Below are positions 17,718 to 26,162 of a DNA stretch of 64,000 nucleotides, piece after piece. Source of the stretch: Arenibacter palladensis (GTDB lineage Bacteria > Bacteroidota > Bacteroidia > Flavobacteriales > Flavobacteriaceae); the NCBI RefSeq assembly GCF_900129275.1, contig NZ_FQUX01000008.1:186001-250000 (forward strand), given 5' to 3'. A program made the position numbers and the translations under genes. Position 1 is the stretch's first letter. Every line of letters starts with the position of its first letter. The notes beneath the pieces were generated by a model. The model was not told where the DNA came from. It worked only from the letters and a program-made list of their open reading frames with translations, and did no database searches.

Positions 17718-18563
17718 TTATTGGAAGGTATAACTTTTTTTCACCATTTCCGTTAGTCTAAAGTATCCGTAGGCATAATTATCCGGATTGCTTTCATTGA
17801 TGCAATTTCCCTTAAGGGGTACGGGCGTGGAACTAAAAAGACCAGTACCTCCCGACTGTTCTATAAGGATTCTTATGAAATTGTAATAATGTTCAGAGAT
17901 GCCATAAAATTCAATGTCGATGATATCACCAGGAACAAATGCCTCTTTTTTATCGGTGCTTTCATCTTCCTCCTTCTCAAAATACCAACTAATTTCGTTC
18001 CCGTTTACGAATTCGTCATCCGCATCCTCCAAATAAGGCAAAAGATCGCCCCGTTCCTTAAACTTAAATAGATAAAAATTTTCCTCCTCCTCGGGGTCGC
18101 TAAAAATAACGTTAACCTCAAGGTCTTCATCGTTAAAACCTTTATTTCGCGATTGGGTTAGATCTGTAATATCCACTACCGGCACTAATCTCTCCGTGGC
18201 CGTATAGGTTTCATTATTATAAATCACCTCCAAGGTATAGGTCCCGTTTAGTACAGGTACAAATGAGGTAGTGGTATATTGCCCATTGTTTTGGTCCTCA
18301 AACACATATGTTTCCCCATTGGCCTTGTTGGTAACGGTAACGGAGGCCCCGGTTACACTGGAATTGCCATTGCTCCCAAAATAGGGTGTGGAAGTGCTAA
18401 GCTTAATAGTTTGCTCGTTCCCAGAAGTTCCTTTTTCCCAATCCAAGGAGGCTTCTATAGTTAATCTTGCCGGTGCCGATTGCACGTCTACATCTATCAC
18501 ATCTGTACAGGCACTAAAAGTGATCAGGATGGAAATAATTGCAAGTGTTATATATGTCTTCAT
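17718..18563 (-). CDS. DUF4249 lipoprotein partner of a TonB-dependent receptor
   Basis: A 281-residue lipoprotein with lipobox ITFSAC (Cys19). It opens with a DVIDVD(V) strand and an RLTIEASLDW strand, then a Ig-like region (VTGASVTVTNKANGETYVFED, TGTYTLEV-type strands), as in the DUF4249 family. Members are encoded next to TonB-dependent receptors and are thought to be surface ligand-capture lipoproteins. The gene begins 6 bp after the receptor stop codon, so the two are co-translated. The substrate is unknown. Confidence 0.85.
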   Translation of the reverse strand: MKTYITLAIISILITFSACTDVIDVDVQSAPARLTIEASLDWEKGTSGNEQTIKLSTSTPYFGSNGNSSVTGASVTVTNKANGETYVFEDQNNGQYTTTSFVPVLNGTYTLEVIYNNETYTATERLVPVVDITDLTQSRNKGFNDEDLEVNVIFSDPEEEENFYLFKFKERGDLLPYLEDADDEFVNGNEISWYFEKEEDESTDKKEAFVPGDIIDIEFYGISEHYYNFIRILIEQSGGTGLFSSTPVPLKGNCINESNPDNYAYGYFRLTEMVKKSYTFQ

Positions 18564-18569
18564 TTTCTA

Positions 18570-20936
18570 TTAAAATTTAAAGTTATAGGTTACTGATGGC
18601 ACAATGCCGAAAATAGCCGTTCTGGTGGCTTCATTGGCCCCCGTATCCACATTCTGTCCGAAAGAGATGGAAGCTGCATTTTTATGATTATAAACATTGT
18701 ACAAACCAAAGACCCACTCCCCTTTCCATCTCTTGTTGGGTTTTCTGTTGGGTCTATAATTAGCGGAAATATCCAATCTATGATAGGCTGGCAGGCGGTC
18801 GGAATTGCGATCCGAGTAACTGGCAATGGACAAATCCTCATAGATATACTGACCGTTGGGATAAGTGACCGGTCTTCCTGTTTGAAATACCAGATTGGTT
18901 CCAAACGACCATTTCTCATTTAATTCAAAGGCCCCTGTCAAAGAGAAATCATGGGTCCTGTCATAAGCGGTGTTGTACCACTTACCATCGCTGATTCCCA
19001 AACCTCCGGCATTGCCCCCTGGAGTTCGTTGTTCCGATTTTGACAAGGTATAGGCAAACCATCCTGTAAACCTACCTTCATTTTTTCTAGCCAAAAACTC
19101 AAGTCCATAAGCCCTGGATTCCCCGTTCAGAATTTCTGTTTCAATAGTATTGGTCCCAATAAGGTCGGAACCGTCTATATAATCTATTCTGTTATCCGTG
19201 GTCTTGTAATAGGCTTCCACCTCCAGGGAATACCGCTTGTCATCAAAATTTCTAAAATAGCCCAAGGCAAATTGATCCGACAATTGTGGTTTTACAAATT
19301 TGCCGCTGGGCGTCCAAACATCCAGAGGCGTTACCGAAGTGGTATTGGACAATAAATGGATATACTGTGCCACACGTGAATAGCCAGCTTTTAATGCCGA
19401 GTTGTCGCTTAACTGATAAGCCATTGAAACCCGTGGTTCCAAATTGCCAAAAGTTTTAATAGCTTCACTTTTTTCATAGTAGGTCTCACCTACGGCCGTA
19501 CCCCTTTCGTAAATACCCAAAAGTTGGTTGTACACCACCGGTTTGTCGTCCTCATATTCCGTCATGGCCTGCCCTCCCATACGGCTAAAGAAACTATAAC
19601 GCAGACCGTACTGTACTGTAAGCGCATTGGTCAGCATATGTTCTGCATTAATGTACAATGCCCCTTCAAAAGCTTTTTTACGGTCCAACGACAAAGGATT
19701 TATTTCGGATGTTTCTGATGTAGGCAGAATTTGTCCCGGATCAAAATCGTAATAAATGCCACTTGCCCCAAAATCCAGTTTAAATTTTTCACTGGTATAA
19801 TACTTCAGATCATATTTTATATTGTAGTTGTTTATAGAGGAAATCCAATTGAATTCTTCAATTACAATACCCAGATCATAGTCGTATTTACTATATATTA
19901 AAGATAGGTTGGAGAAAAGCCTGTCGTTAAAAATATGGTTCCAGCGCAAATTTCCCGACAGGTTTCCATAACTGCTATTAAAACTTTCCCCAAGTTCAAA
20001 GGCATCCCTGCCAAAATATCCGGAAAGAAAGAGCTGGTTACTTCCATTTAGGTTGTAATTGGTCTTTAGATTTAGATCATAAAAATTGGCGCTATTATCT
20101 TGACCGGCAGCTTTCAAAAATAAATGGGCATATGATCCTCTTCCCGCAATTAAGAAAGAACCCTTTTCCTTGAACATTGGGCCTTCCAAGGCCAATCTGC
20201 TTGAAATAATTCCGATTCCCCCTGTCATGGCAAAATCTTTACTGTTCCCATCCTTCTGACGTACATCCAAAACCGAAGAAGTCCTTCCTCCAAATCGGGC
20301 AGGAATACCGCCCTTGTACAATTTAATATCCTTGATGGCATCTGCATTAAAGACCGAAAAGAAACCCAATAAATGCGATGTATTGTAAATAATGGCCTCG
20401 TCCAGCAGTACCAAATTTTGGTCTGCCGCGCCCCCTCTAACATGGAACCCACTGGAACCCTCGCCATTATTGGTAACTCCGGGCAGCATTTGTAAGGATT
20501 TTATAATGTCCAGCTCCCCCAACACCACCGGCATTTGTTTTACCGTTTTCATGTTCAGTTTGGCAACACTCATCTCCGGCTTTCTCAAAATAACTCGTTC
20601 CGGTTCCTCGGCCGTCACCACAATTTCGTCCAATTGGGTAGAAAACTCCATGATTTCAAAATCCATTTTTTGATCCCGATCTAGGGTTATCTCCTTTTTT
20701 AATTCTGTAAATCCGATATAGGAAACAATTATTTTGTGATTGCCTTTTGGCGCGGTAAGGGAGTAAAAACCGTATTCGTTGGTGGTGACGCCTATTGTGG
20801 TCCCCTCCAAAAAGACAGAGGCCCCAAAGAGGGTTTCCCCATTACTGCCATCCATAATGGTACCACTTACGGTATACCTTTCCTGAGCGGATGTTATCCC
20901 CGCGAATAGTATAAATGATAGAAAAATGTTTTTCAT
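18570..20936 (-). CDS. TonB-dependent outer membrane receptor with CarboxypepD_reg domain
   Basis: A 788-residue receptor. The signal peptide ends near TSAQ. Residues 21-105 are a CarboxypepD_reg-like beta-sandwich (YTVSGTIMDGSNGETLFGAS). A plug domain follows (about 115-225), with LPGVTNNGEGSSGFHVRGG and LDEAIIYNTSHLLGFFSVF. A 22-strand barrel would end at the C-terminal aromatic FKF. It imports a ligand across the outer membrane using TonB energy. It is smaller than SusC-type receptors (about 1000 residues) and its partner is DUF4249 rather than SusD, so it should not be called a SusC. The nearby sugar genes make a glucoside ligand possible but unproven. Confidence 0.88.
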   Translation of the reverse strand: MKNIFLSFILFAGITSAQERYTVSGTIMDGSNGETLFGASVFLEGTTIGVTTNEYGFYSLTAPKGNHKIIVSYIGFTELKKEITLDRDQKMDFEIMEFSTQLDEIVVTAEEPERVILRKPEMSVAKLNMKTVKQMPVVLGELDIIKSLQMLPGVTNNGEGSSGFHVRGGAADQNLVLLDEAIIYNTSHLLGFFSVFNADAIKDIKLYKGGIPARFGGRTSSVLDVRQKDGNSKDFAMTGGIGIISSRLALEGPMFKEKGSFLIAGRGSYAHLFLKAAGQDNSANFYDLNLKTNYNLNGSNQLFLSGYFGRDAFELGESFNSSYGNLSGNLRWNHIFNDRLFSNLSLIYSKYDYDLGIVIEEFNWISSINNYNIKYDLKYYTSEKFKLDFGASGIYYDFDPGQILPTSETSEINPLSLDRKKAFEGALYINAEHMLTNALTVQYGLRYSFFSRMGGQAMTEYEDDKPVVYNQLLGIYERGTAVGETYYEKSEAIKTFGNLEPRVSMAYQLSDNSALKAGYSRVAQYIHLLSNTTSVTPLDVWTPSGKFVKPQLSDQFALGYFRNFDDKRYSLEVEAYYKTTDNRIDYIDGSDLIGTNTIETEILNGESRAYGLEFLARKNEGRFTGWFAYTLSKSEQRTPGGNAGGLGISDGKWYNTAYDRTHDFSLTGAFELNEKWSFGTNLVFQTGRPVTYPNGQYIYEDLSIASYSDRNSDRLPAYHRLDISANYRPNRKPNKRWKGEWVFGLYNVYNHKNAASISFGQNVDTGANEATRTAIFGIVPSVTYNFKF

Positions 20937-21799
20937 TCTTTGATTATTGAATATTTCATTATTGATTGTTAGTTTTTTTATGATTGCGTACCTAAAACAG
21001 CCCTATGCCGTTACTTTATAGTTTTGATTGATGAATAAACTTCCTAAGTAGCTGGGTACCGCTGCTGATTGATTGATAATTTTTGCTACATCTAATTCCC
21101 TTTATATTTTAAATGGTTAAAATTCTTCTTATGTCCCGGCCAAATCCATATTACCATACAGGCCAATCCATACAACACCTTTTGTTGCTATTGCCTACCC
21201 TATAAACCGATGGTTCCAAGGGGCATTGAATATTTCCATGACAAAATTGTGCATTCATTTCCTTTCAAACGTTCGGTAATGAAAATCCGAACCTTATTTT
21301 AAGGAAAGCACCCTTTTTTCAAAGTTTTAAAATTGACATACCGCTTTATGTATTTTTGGTGTTGTGGGGCCAGATCCTATAGGGATATATGCGTTACATG
21401 AATAAGTATACCTTGGGTATTTATTAGACCATCCTTTTTCCTTATTACCATCAATGCCCCTCGTTAAACATCCAACACTTAACAAACTGGATTCCGTCTT
21501 AAGGGACATTGGTTTTCTTTTTTGATTTCTTGATTTCAATTTTCGTGTTTCATGATTTTCATATGGCCTATTGACAACCGAAAAAAGTAAAGGTTGCATA
21601 TTCCAGGAAAAATTATTTCGATTCTTCCCTTTATAGTGTACCCTGCCAAAATTTGGGTTATAAGGGCCTTACGCCGTTTTGGACCCCTCGCGAAATAAAA
21701 GAGTGAAAAATATTTTTCCCTCTAGATGCAACTTTTTCAACAATTGTTTGTCTATTATTTCAAATCCCCCTGATTGGACCGTTAAAACCATTTTTTTAG
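20937..21799. other. Intergenic region, nothing recognised
   Basis: 863 bp between divergently transcribed receptor and sigma-factor genes. It must hold both promoters. The open frames inside have no recognisable protein features, and I see no RNA gene, strong hairpin or repeat. Confidence 0.6.
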
Positions 21800-22339
21800 T
21801 TGAAAACCAATATCCGTTTTACACACCAAGAACTTGTTGAAAAGAGCAAGTTGGGCGACCGAAACTCACAATTTCAATTGTATGAACAGTATGTAGATGC
21901 TATGTACAATGTTAGTATGCGGATGTTGTGCAGCAAGGAAGATGCGGAAGATACCGTTCAGGACAGTTTTGTAGAGGCTTTTAAGAATTTGGGGAATTTT
22001 AGATACGAAAGCACATTTGGTTCTTGGCTAAAAAGAATTGTCATCAATAAAAGTATTAACCATTTAAAACTAAAACGGATTCCTTTGGTACCAATAATGG
22101 ACCATGAGTATCATCTCACTGACGAACCTATTGAAAATGTAGCGGACGTAGATATTGAAAAAGTAAAACGAGGCATTAAAAAGCTGCCGCCAGGTTACCA
22201 ACAGATCATACACCTATACTTGATAGAAGGATACGATCATGAAGAAATTGGGGAAGTATTGGGAATATCAAAATCCACCTCTAAATCCCAGTACCACAGG
22301 GCAAAGAAAAAGTTACTTGAAATTATAAAAGAAATGTAA
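21800..22339 (+). CDS. ECF RNA polymerase sigma factor
   Basis: A 179-residue sigma-70-family factor. Region 2 covers about residues 10-90 (QLYEQYVDAMYNVSMRM, AEDTVQDSFVEAFKNL, FGSWLKRIVINKSIN) and region 4 about 120-175 (LPPGYQQIIHLYLIEG, HEEIGEVLGISKSTSKSQYHRA). It has no region 1.1 or 3. The start is TTG: a TAG stop lies in frame immediately before it and no ATG precedes region 2. The stop codon overlaps the ATG of the next gene (TAATG), so the downstream membrane protein is its likely anti-sigma factor. Confidence 0.9.
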   Translation: MKTNIRFTHQELVEKSKLGDRNSQFQLYEQYVDAMYNVSMRMLCSKEDAEDTVQDSFVEAFKNLGNFRYESTFGSWLKRIVINKSINHLKLKRIPLVPIMDHEYHLTDEPIENVADVDIEKVKRGIKKLPPGYQQIIHLYLIEGYDHEEIGEVLGISKSTSKSQYHRAKKKLLEIIKEM

Positions 22340-22884
22340 TGGATTATTTTGAAAAACATATAAGGGACAACAAGGCATTGTTCGACGAACACAGGGCGGA
22401 CAGGGCTAAAATGTGGGCCAAAATAGAATTGGAACTGTCCAATACCGAACCTAAGGTAGTTCCGTTGTGGAAGTCTCCATTATTTAAGGTGGCAGCCAGT
22501 GTTGTATTGCTCTTGCTACTGTCTTTCCTAATTGGCATAACGGTCTATGGCAGCTTCCAGCAAGGCGGGCAAAGCAATGTGGTCTCCCAAGAGCTTATGG
22601 ACATAGACATGCATTATAGCAACTTGGTGCAGCATCAGGTACAATTAGTAAAAGACCATCCGGACCTATCACAGGAGGACAAGAAGGAATTTCTATCGTT
22701 CATGGACGAATTGGATGAAGAATACGAAGTACTAAAATTGGAAATGCAAAAAAACCTTGGCAACGAAAGGGTCCTGGAAGCCATTATTGGCAATTATAAA
22801 AAAAGGATTGAACTCATAGAAAACTTATTGAGGCAAATAAACGATTCAAAAATGATAAATGACGATTATGGATACACCTTATAA
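22339..22884 (+). CDS. Probable membrane anti-sigma factor
   Basis: A 181-residue single-pass protein. A cytoplasmic N-terminus of about 50 residues (RADRAKMWAKIELEL) precedes a transmembrane helix at about 52-72 (VAASVVLLLLLSFLIGITVY). The periplasmic part is a charged coiled coil (residues 85-170). This topology and the one-base overlap with the sigma gene are typical of ECF anti-sigma factors in Bacteroidota. I do not see a zinc-binding HxxxCxxC motif, so it is not a ZAS-type protein. Confidence 0.75.
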   Translation: MDYFEKHIRDNKALFDEHRADRAKMWAKIELELSNTEPKVVPLWKSPLFKVAASVVLLLLLSFLIGITVYGSFQQGGQSNVVSQELMDIDMHYSNLVQHQVQLVKDHPDLSQEDKKEFLSFMDELDEEYEVLKLEMQKNLGNERVLEAIIGNYKKRIELIENLLRQINDSKMINDDYGYTL

Positions 22885-23956
22885 AAACTCTCTATTATGC
22901 CTAGCTATGGTCCTTATGGCCAATTTAATGCTAGCACAGGAAAAAGTATCTAAAACCATATCGGAGACTTTTGAAATGACCAATGCAGGAGAACTCCAAG
23001 TGGACAACAAATATGGCAATATAACCATTCATGGGTGGTCCAAGAACAATATTTCCATTACCGTGGATATCGTTACCTCCCATAAAAAAATGGAAAATGC
23101 ACAAAACCTATTGGATCGTATTGAGCCCAATATTAAGGCAATGACCGATTTTGTTACTATTAGCTCGGAAATTGCCGAAAAAAACAAAGGTTTTTTAGCG
23201 GAGTATTTCAACAAAGCAAATCCGTTCGACTTTGACCGAAGTAATGTACAGATTAATTATTCCATTTATTTACCGGCCAATGCGGTGGTGGATATCAACA
23301 ATAAGTTTGGCGACGTAATTCTGGAGGATTGGACCGGCAAATTAAAAATAGATGTGCAACATGGAGATATTTGGATCAACAAAAACCTTAAAAACGCAGA
23401 CATTGTCCTAAAATATGGCAAGCTGAAGGCCAAGAATATAAACTTTGGAAGTATCAATTTAAAAAATGGCAGTTTATCCCTTGGCAAATCCAAGGATTTA
23501 AGACTCACCAGTAGCGGTTCGGCTATAGATTTAGAGGAGATTTCCTCCTTGGAAATCTATTCCAGCAAAGATGAAATTACCATTGATGCCGTGGAAGACA
23601 TACACGGGGCATTGGAATTCTCCAACCTAGCATTGGAGAATGTGGACGATGAAATTGATCTGGTCATGAAAATCGCGGAATTTAAAGTATCGAATATTCA
23701 TAGTGCGGATGCCAAGATAAAAATTCAGCAACAATCCTCGGAAATAATTCTTAATGTTCAGGATTTCTCCTTCAGGTTTAATGCCACCTTGGAAGAAGGC
23801 CTGTTGCGCCTGCCAAAAACCTTCGAAAACGTAGAAACCCAAATGGTGGATAAGGGAAAAAGAATACGCGACATAAAGGCTACCTACGGCAATTCCAAAC
23901 AGGGTTCCATTTCCATAACGGGTGAAAAAGGAGTAATTCTTTTAAAGGAACTTTAA
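22859..23956 (+). CDS. Exported DUF4097-like beta-repeat protein
   Basis: A 365-residue exported protein; the in-frame ATG at 22868 is an equally likely start. A signal peptide ends near MLAQ. The mature part is a run of short strands and turns typical of DUF4097-type right-handed beta-helix proteins: VDNKYGNITIHGW, VVDINNKFGDVILEDW, KIDVQHGDIWI and VLKYGKLKAKNINF, with G-N/D-I repeats. Its start overlaps the anti-sigma gene by 26 bp, so the three genes form one unit. Such proteins often accompany ECF systems; the molecular role is unknown. Confidence 0.78.
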   Translation: MTIMDTPYKNSLLCLAMVLMANLMLAQEKVSKTISETFEMTNAGELQVDNKYGNITIHGWSKNNISITVDIVTSHKKMENAQNLLDRIEPNIKAMTDFVTISSEIAEKNKGFLAEYFNKANPFDFDRSNVQINYSIYLPANAVVDINNKFGDVILEDWTGKLKIDVQHGDIWINKNLKNADIVLKYGKLKAKNINFGSINLKNGSLSLGKSKDLRLTSSGSAIDLEEISSLEIYSSKDEITIDAVEDIHGALEFSNLALENVDDEIDLVMKIAEFKVSNIHSADAKIKIQQQSSEIILNVQDFSFRFNATLEEGLLRLPKTFENVETQMVDKGKRIRDIKATYGNSKQGSISITGEKGVILLKEL

Positions 23957-24032
23957 AAAAAGTTATAAAAAAATGCAACTTTTTACAGCGTTTGTTGTCT
24001 ACTATAACATCATCAATCAAAAATCAAACAGC

Positions 24033-24701
24033 ATGAAATTAAACAAAGTAATTTTACTTCCCCTTTTATTGGGTTTTATAAACACAACATTTGCCCAGGA
24101 CACTACTGGCGATTATGTAGAGTTTAATGATCGAAACAATGTAGTTCACGGGGTCTACTTAGGTCTAACAACCCACTATGGGGAAATTGAGGACAAGGAT
24201 ACCTTCTTTACCAGTTTACAGGTCGCCTATGTGGCCAACCAACAATTTGAAATAGGGTTTGTGGGCACCTTCTTCTATTCGGACCAAAATATTTATAGGG
24301 GTCTGTCCATGTACGATGAAGATCTTATTGGCGCTTATGGAGGGCTGCATTTAGAACCTATTTTTTTTAGCAAAAACCTCGTTAACCTCTCATTTCCAGT
24401 CTTGATAGGAGCGGGCGGCATGGGCTATATAGATGACAATTATAGCGACCATGATTTTGACGAGCAAGAATTTGAAGATAACGCACAGGCCTTTTTTATA
24501 GTTGAACCCGGGATAAACGCCTTGTTCAATATTTCCAGGTACTTACAATTGGAGGCTGGCGTAAAGTATCGATTTTCGAATAAATTCAACGATGCCAGAA
24601 GCTTTGCCCCCATTAAGGACATCAACGGCTTTTCTGCCGGAATAGGAGTCAAAGTAGGCATTTTTAATATGGGAAGGAATAGGTACAAAAAGAACATATA
24701 A
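24033..24701 (+). CDS. Small outer-membrane-type beta-barrel protein
   Basis: A 222-residue exported protein from the ATG at 24033, chosen because it places the signal peptide MKLNKVILLPLLLGFINTTF at the N-terminus. An in-frame ATG at 23973 would add 20 residues without a signal. Alternating strands with aromatic girdles (GVYLGLTTHYGEI, FEIGFVGTFFYS, YLQLEAGVKYRFS, GFSAGIGVKVGIF) indicate an eight-stranded OmpW/OmpX-like barrel. It follows the DUF4097-like gene in the ECF cluster and may be a target of the sigma factor. Confidence 0.75.
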   Translation: MKLNKVILLPLLLGFINTTFAQDTTGDYVEFNDRNNVVHGVYLGLTTHYGEIEDKDTFFTSLQVAYVANQQFEIGFVGTFFYSDQNIYRGLSMYDEDLIGAYGGLHLEPIFFSKNLVNLSFPVLIGAGGMGYIDDNYSDHDFDEQEFEDNAQAFFIVEPGINALFNISRYLQLEAGVKYRFSNKFNDARSFAPIKDINGFSAGIGVKVGIFNMGRNRYKKNI

Positions 24702-24702
24702 T

Positions 24703-24918
24703 ATGAAAAATACAACCAAAAGCATTTGCTGCATCTGCCATGATGTTATTGAAACCCAGCATGTATTCTCAGAGGACAATCAGGTTTTCCTAAAAAGAAA
24801 TACAGTCGATTCCTCAAATGGATCAATCCCCAGGGACCAGTGGTATCCAATTAATTTCCAATGGATATCGGACATGGAGCTAAGAAATAATTTAGCGCTG
24901 CAATCAAACTTGGACTAA
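24703..24918 (+). CDS. Small Cys-containing protein, hypothetical
   Basis: A 71-residue protein whose ATG comes one base after the barrel gene stop, suggesting coupling. It begins MKNTTKSICCICHDVIE with a CCxxC cluster that could bind a metal, but there is no second cysteine pair. The remainder is polar with no recognised family. There is no signal peptide, so it would be cytoplasmic. It may be a real small protein or a chance frame. Confidence 0.45.
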   Translation: MKNTTKSICCICHDVIETQHVFSEDNQVFLKRNTVDSSNGSIPRDQWYPINFQWISDMELRNNLALQSNLD

Positions 24919-24966
24919 TTGGCTAAATGGCCTCTTCCTAGTTTTAAATCGAATATTTACCAGTAT

Positions 24967-25863
24967 TTATTTGTGGTCGGTATTGCGGTTTGGCCATATC
25001 ATGGGTAAAACCATCTTAAATACCATTATCACCAATAAACAAAGGAAACCTATTACCAGACCGGCCAAAAATTCCCCCACTATGGCCGGTAAGGCCTCTA
25101 GCCAATGATGGAGAAATTCCAGGTTATGTACAAAAATGCCTCCGGCCACCAGAACCAGGGCAATGGTTCCTATTACCGATAAACTTTTTATAACTACAGG
25201 CAGTGCACCCACTAAAAACCTTCCAATAGAATCGGATATACTGTGCTTCTTACCATTGAGCTCTATAAGCTTTAATCCAAAGTCGTCCATCCTAACGATC
25301 AGCGCCACTATGCCATAAACCCCTGCCGTTGCCACCAGGGCTATTATGGAAACTACCATTACTTGGGTCCAAATGGGTTCCTGAACTACCGTACCTAGGG
25401 CAATGATTACTATTTCTACGGAGAGAATAAAATCGGTTATAATGGCCGATTTGATTTTTTCCTTTTCCAAAAGCAAAATTTCTTTTTTGGTCAAATAGGT
25501 TTTTACTTGCTCCTCCTTTGGGTGTTTGTGGGGCACAAAAAATTCATAGATTTTCTCTGCCCCTTCATAGGCCAGATAAAGTCCGCCCAACACCAAGATT
25601 ACCGTGACCGCAACCGGCACAAAAGCACTGAGCAGAAAAGCAATGGGAAGAATGATCAATTTGTTCAGTATGGACCCTTTTGTAATGGCCCATAGCACTG
25701 GAATTTCACGTGAGGAAACAAAACCTGAAGCCTTTTCGGCATTTACCGCCAGATCATCTCCCAAAATGCCGGCCGTTTTCTTACCGGCAATTTTGGTCAT
25801 TGCCCCAACATCATCCATTAAACTGGCGATATCGTCCAGCAAAGCAAAAAATCCTGATGCCAT
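24967..25863 (-). CDS. DUF808 (YedI-type) inner membrane protein
   Basis: A 298-residue protein with about six transmembrane helices. The N-terminus MASGFFALLDDIASLMDDV and the following KIAGKKTAGILGDDLAVNA are diagnostic of DUF808/YedI. The membrane part includes ILNKLIILPIAFLLS and the interior KKEILLLEKEKIKSAIITDFILS. Function is unknown in the family. It stands alone, divergent from the tamB operon across 299 bp. Confidence 0.9.
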   Translation of the reverse strand: MASGFFALLDDIASLMDDVGAMTKIAGKKTAGILGDDLAVNAEKASGFVSSREIPVLWAITKGSILNKLIILPIAFLLSAFVPVAVTVILVLGGLYLAYEGAEKIYEFFVPHKHPKEEQVKTYLTKKEILLLEKEKIKSAIITDFILSVEIVIIALGTVVQEPIWTQVMVVSIIALVATAGVYGIVALIVRMDDFGLKLIELNGKKHSISDSIGRFLVGALPVVIKSLSVIGTIALVLVAGGIFVHNLEFLHHWLEALPAIVGEFLAGLVIGFLCLLVIMVFKMVLPMIWPNRNTDHK

Positions 25864-26162
25864 ATAATTACACGCTATTAATTAATATTATTTTTTTCGC
25901 TACTATTTTTTGTCCCCAAAACTAGGGCTCCATGCCGGCAAATATATTTTATAATTTCAATACCTACATTTTAATTACAAGAATAGGTCCTTTTCCCCAA
26001 AAATCCAGGCTCAAAAAAATCCAATCTTTCCCCAATATGCTTTTAGCCACCAACCAAACCTGCCAATTATTGCCTAATATATTTGGACTAATACCCTTTT
26101 ACCGTATATTTTATTTAATAAGTTAGCATAAGTATCGTAAAAGCGCATTTTCTATTTCGCTA

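Noticed and set aside
18570-20936. Calling the receptor a SusC-type glycan importer
   Set aside because: It is 788 residues with a DUF4249 partner rather than a SusD, so the glycan-specific label is not supported.
21327-21599. 90-codon minus-strand frame in the receptor-sigma gap
   Set aside because: Basic, repetitive composition without motifs; a chance frame in AT-rich DNA.
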